From NCBI GenBank assembly GCA_040880545.1, contig JBBDIE010000097.1:1-25044 (forward strand): a DNA stretch of 25,044 nucleotides. The letters run 5' to 3'. A program made the translations under genes and the position numbers. The notes beneath the pieces were generated by a model, which ran no database searches, was not told the DNA's origin, and saw only the letters and a program-made list of their open reading frames with translations. This stretch comes from M55B112 sp040880545. GTDB lineage: Bacteria; Bacteroidota; Bacteroidia; Bacteroidales; GCA-2748055. This document shows positions 24,072 to 25,044 of the stretch, in pieces. Positions within the stretch are counted from its first letter, which is position 1; the number at the start of each line of letters is the position of its first letter.

Positions 24072-24644
24072 ATGGATAATGTCAATGGATATTTCGGACT
24101 TATAAATGATCATTATGAACATTTGTCCTCAGATGATATCATTATCGCCTACGACGGAGATGTGACACACCAGGTAATGAAAGCATTTTCCTCACTTGTG
24201 GAAGAGAAACTTGAACACGAAAAGGAAGATGAGGGAGTCATACGAAGGCTCTATCATGTGCTCGTGGAATGTCTTCAGAATATTAACAGGCATGCTGAAG
24301 CCTTTTTCCCCGACACAACTGATGACCGGTTGCCAGGCAAGGGAGCCCTGTTGGTGAGCCAGTCTGCTTTTCACTATAGTGTAATTACCGCCAACATGAT
24401 CCGGTCTTCCCAGGTGGCTGAAATACGCGCCTTTCTGAAAAGCATCAACAAGCTTTCAAAGAAGCAGTTAAATGAATTGTACAAGGACCAGCTCAAGGAG
24501 GGAAGGTTAACCTCCAAAGGCGGGGCCGGACTCGGCTTTATCGATATCCGAAGAAAAACAGCCAACGAAATGAAATTTAATTTTGTTGAAAATGATGCAG
24601 ATACAACCTTCTTTATTTTTAACGTAATCATTGCAAGACAATAA
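24072..24644 (+). CDS. siaB: SiaB-family protein kinase (DUF6272)
   Basis: This 190-residue protein of the SiaB type is a GHKL-fold kinase related to anti-sigma-factor kinases. The N-box-like helix LYHVLVECLQNINRHAE (60-76) and the glycine-rich G-box SKGGAGLGFIDIRRKT (148-163) should form the ATP site. GALLVSQSAFHYSVIT lies between them. In Pseudomonas aeruginosa SiaB phosphorylates SiaC on a threonine and opposes the PP2C phosphatase SiaA. The next gene, only 2 bases downstream, encodes the SiaC-like substrate, which supports this assignment. The start is the ATG at 24072. A 161-base gap separates it from cheB, so it may have its own promoter. Confidence 0.85.
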   Translation: MDNVNGYFGLINDHYEHLSSDDIIIAYDGDVTHQVMKAFSSLVEEKLEHEKEDEGVIRRLYHVLVECLQNINRHAEAFFPDTTDDRLPGKGALLVSQSAFHYSVITANMIRSSQVAEIRAFLKSINKLSKKQLNELYKDQLKEGRLTSKGGAGLGFIDIRRKTANEMKFNFVENDADTTFFIFNVIIARQ

Positions 24645-24646
24645 AT

Positions 24647-25027
24647 ATGGCAGCTTTAAGAATTGAACCAACCGAAGATACACCGCAGGTGATACTCAAC
24701 CGGGAGACAGAACAATTTGAAATTTCAGGAAAATCATTGCCTGAAGATGTAATCGAGTTTTACCATCCGGTCTTAGACTGGATGCTCGTGTACAAAAAAG
24801 AACCCCTCAATAAAACCATCTTCAATTTCAAACTGGTCTATTTCAATACTGCCTCATCCAAGCTTATTCTCAACTTGCTGATGATCCTGGAAGAGATACA
24901 GATGAATGGCCATGAGGTGCTCATCAGGTGGTTCTCCCCCGTTACCGACGAGGATATCAAGGAGGCCGGGGAAGAGTATGGTGACATGATGAAACTGAAG
25001 TTTGAACACATAAGCTACGACGAATAA
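24647..25027 (+). CDS. siaC: SiaC-family regulatory phosphoprotein (DUF1987)
   Basis: This 126-residue protein of the SiaC/DUF1987 family has a STAS-like fold. Family segments are LRIEPTEDTPQVILN, EFYHPVLDWML, FKLVYFNTASSKLILNLL and a C-terminal GDMMKLKF. Thr68 in YFNTASSK sits at the position of the phosphorylated Thr68 of P. aeruginosa SiaC. There, unphosphorylated SiaC activates the diguanylate cyclase SiaD. No cyclase is visible here, and c-di-GMP enzymes are uncommon in Bacteroidota, so the partner may differ. It follows siaB by 2 bases and is followed by a Shine-Dalgarno-like sequence, which suggests further genes in the operon. Confidence 0.88.
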   Translation: MAALRIEPTEDTPQVILNRETEQFEISGKSLPEDVIEFYHPVLDWMLVYKKEPLNKTIFNFKLVYFNTASSKLILNLLMILEEIQMNGHEVLIRWFSPVTDEDIKEAGEEYGDMMKLKFEHISYDE

Positions 25028-25033
25028 AAGGAG
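25028..25033 (+). promoter_or_regulatory. Shine-Dalgarno-like AAGGAG after siaC
   Basis: AAGGAG immediately follows the siaC stop, and GGAG recurs at 25039-25042. Such sites are rare elsewhere in this window and suggest that another gene starts just beyond the window edge. Confidence 0.3.
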
Positions 25034-25044
25034 TAACTGGAGTA

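Overview
The window reads as a chromosomal contig from a member of the Bacteroidota, probably Bacteroidales-like. The evidence is a TonB of the Bacteroidota type, many short lipoprotein signal peptides, DUF4412 and DUF6786-type proteins, a twin-arginine Gfo/Idh/MocA oxidoreductase, almost no Shine-Dalgarno sequences, and -7 boxes of the TAnnTTTG type. There is no phage, transposase, integrase or CRISPR array. An assembly gap of exactly 100 N (22940-23039) interrupts one gene.

Layout. Positions 1-69 hold the 5' part of a tRNA-like gene on the minus strand, which runs into a strong hairpin at the window edge. Next come an orphan tonB (306-986, with a clean terminator) and an unrecognised lipoprotein (1103-2281). 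A long inverted repeat separates these from a minus-strand fucose operon (6905-2427): fucI (L-fucose isomerase), a DUF6786-type lipoprotein and fucP (L-fucose/H+ symporter). Upstream of fucI lies a decayed LacI-family regulator that has lost its DNA-binding domain. It is followed by a LacI-type operator, a 13-codon signal-peptide stub in the opposite direction, and a run of small hairpins in about 700 bp with no intact gene.

The centre is a 1433-residue fused acyl-CoA dehydratase activase/dehydratase-like iron-sulfur protein (8083-12384). Its tail overlaps sfsA on the other strand. Then follow a DUF4412 protein, a small lipoprotein and a TrmJ-like tRNA methyltransferase. A second minus-strand group (20905-15838) encodes a secreted Gfo/Idh/MocA oxidoreductase, a membrane-anchored alpha/beta hydrolase and a GH5 lipoprotein; the last two are coupled by a 4-bp overlap. 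This looks like carbohydrate processing at the cell envelope.

The right end is regulatory. It holds an AlbA_2/Schlafen-type protein, a convergent PurQ-like protein that has lost both its catalytic Cys and His, and a plus-strand run cheR (with gap), cheB catalytic domain, siaB-like kinase and siaC-like phosphoprotein. This run places chemoreceptor-type methylation enzymes, without any visible receptor, next to a SiaB/SiaC phospho-switch, and it probably continues past the window. It and the catalytically altered PurQ paralogue are the most interesting parts of the window.
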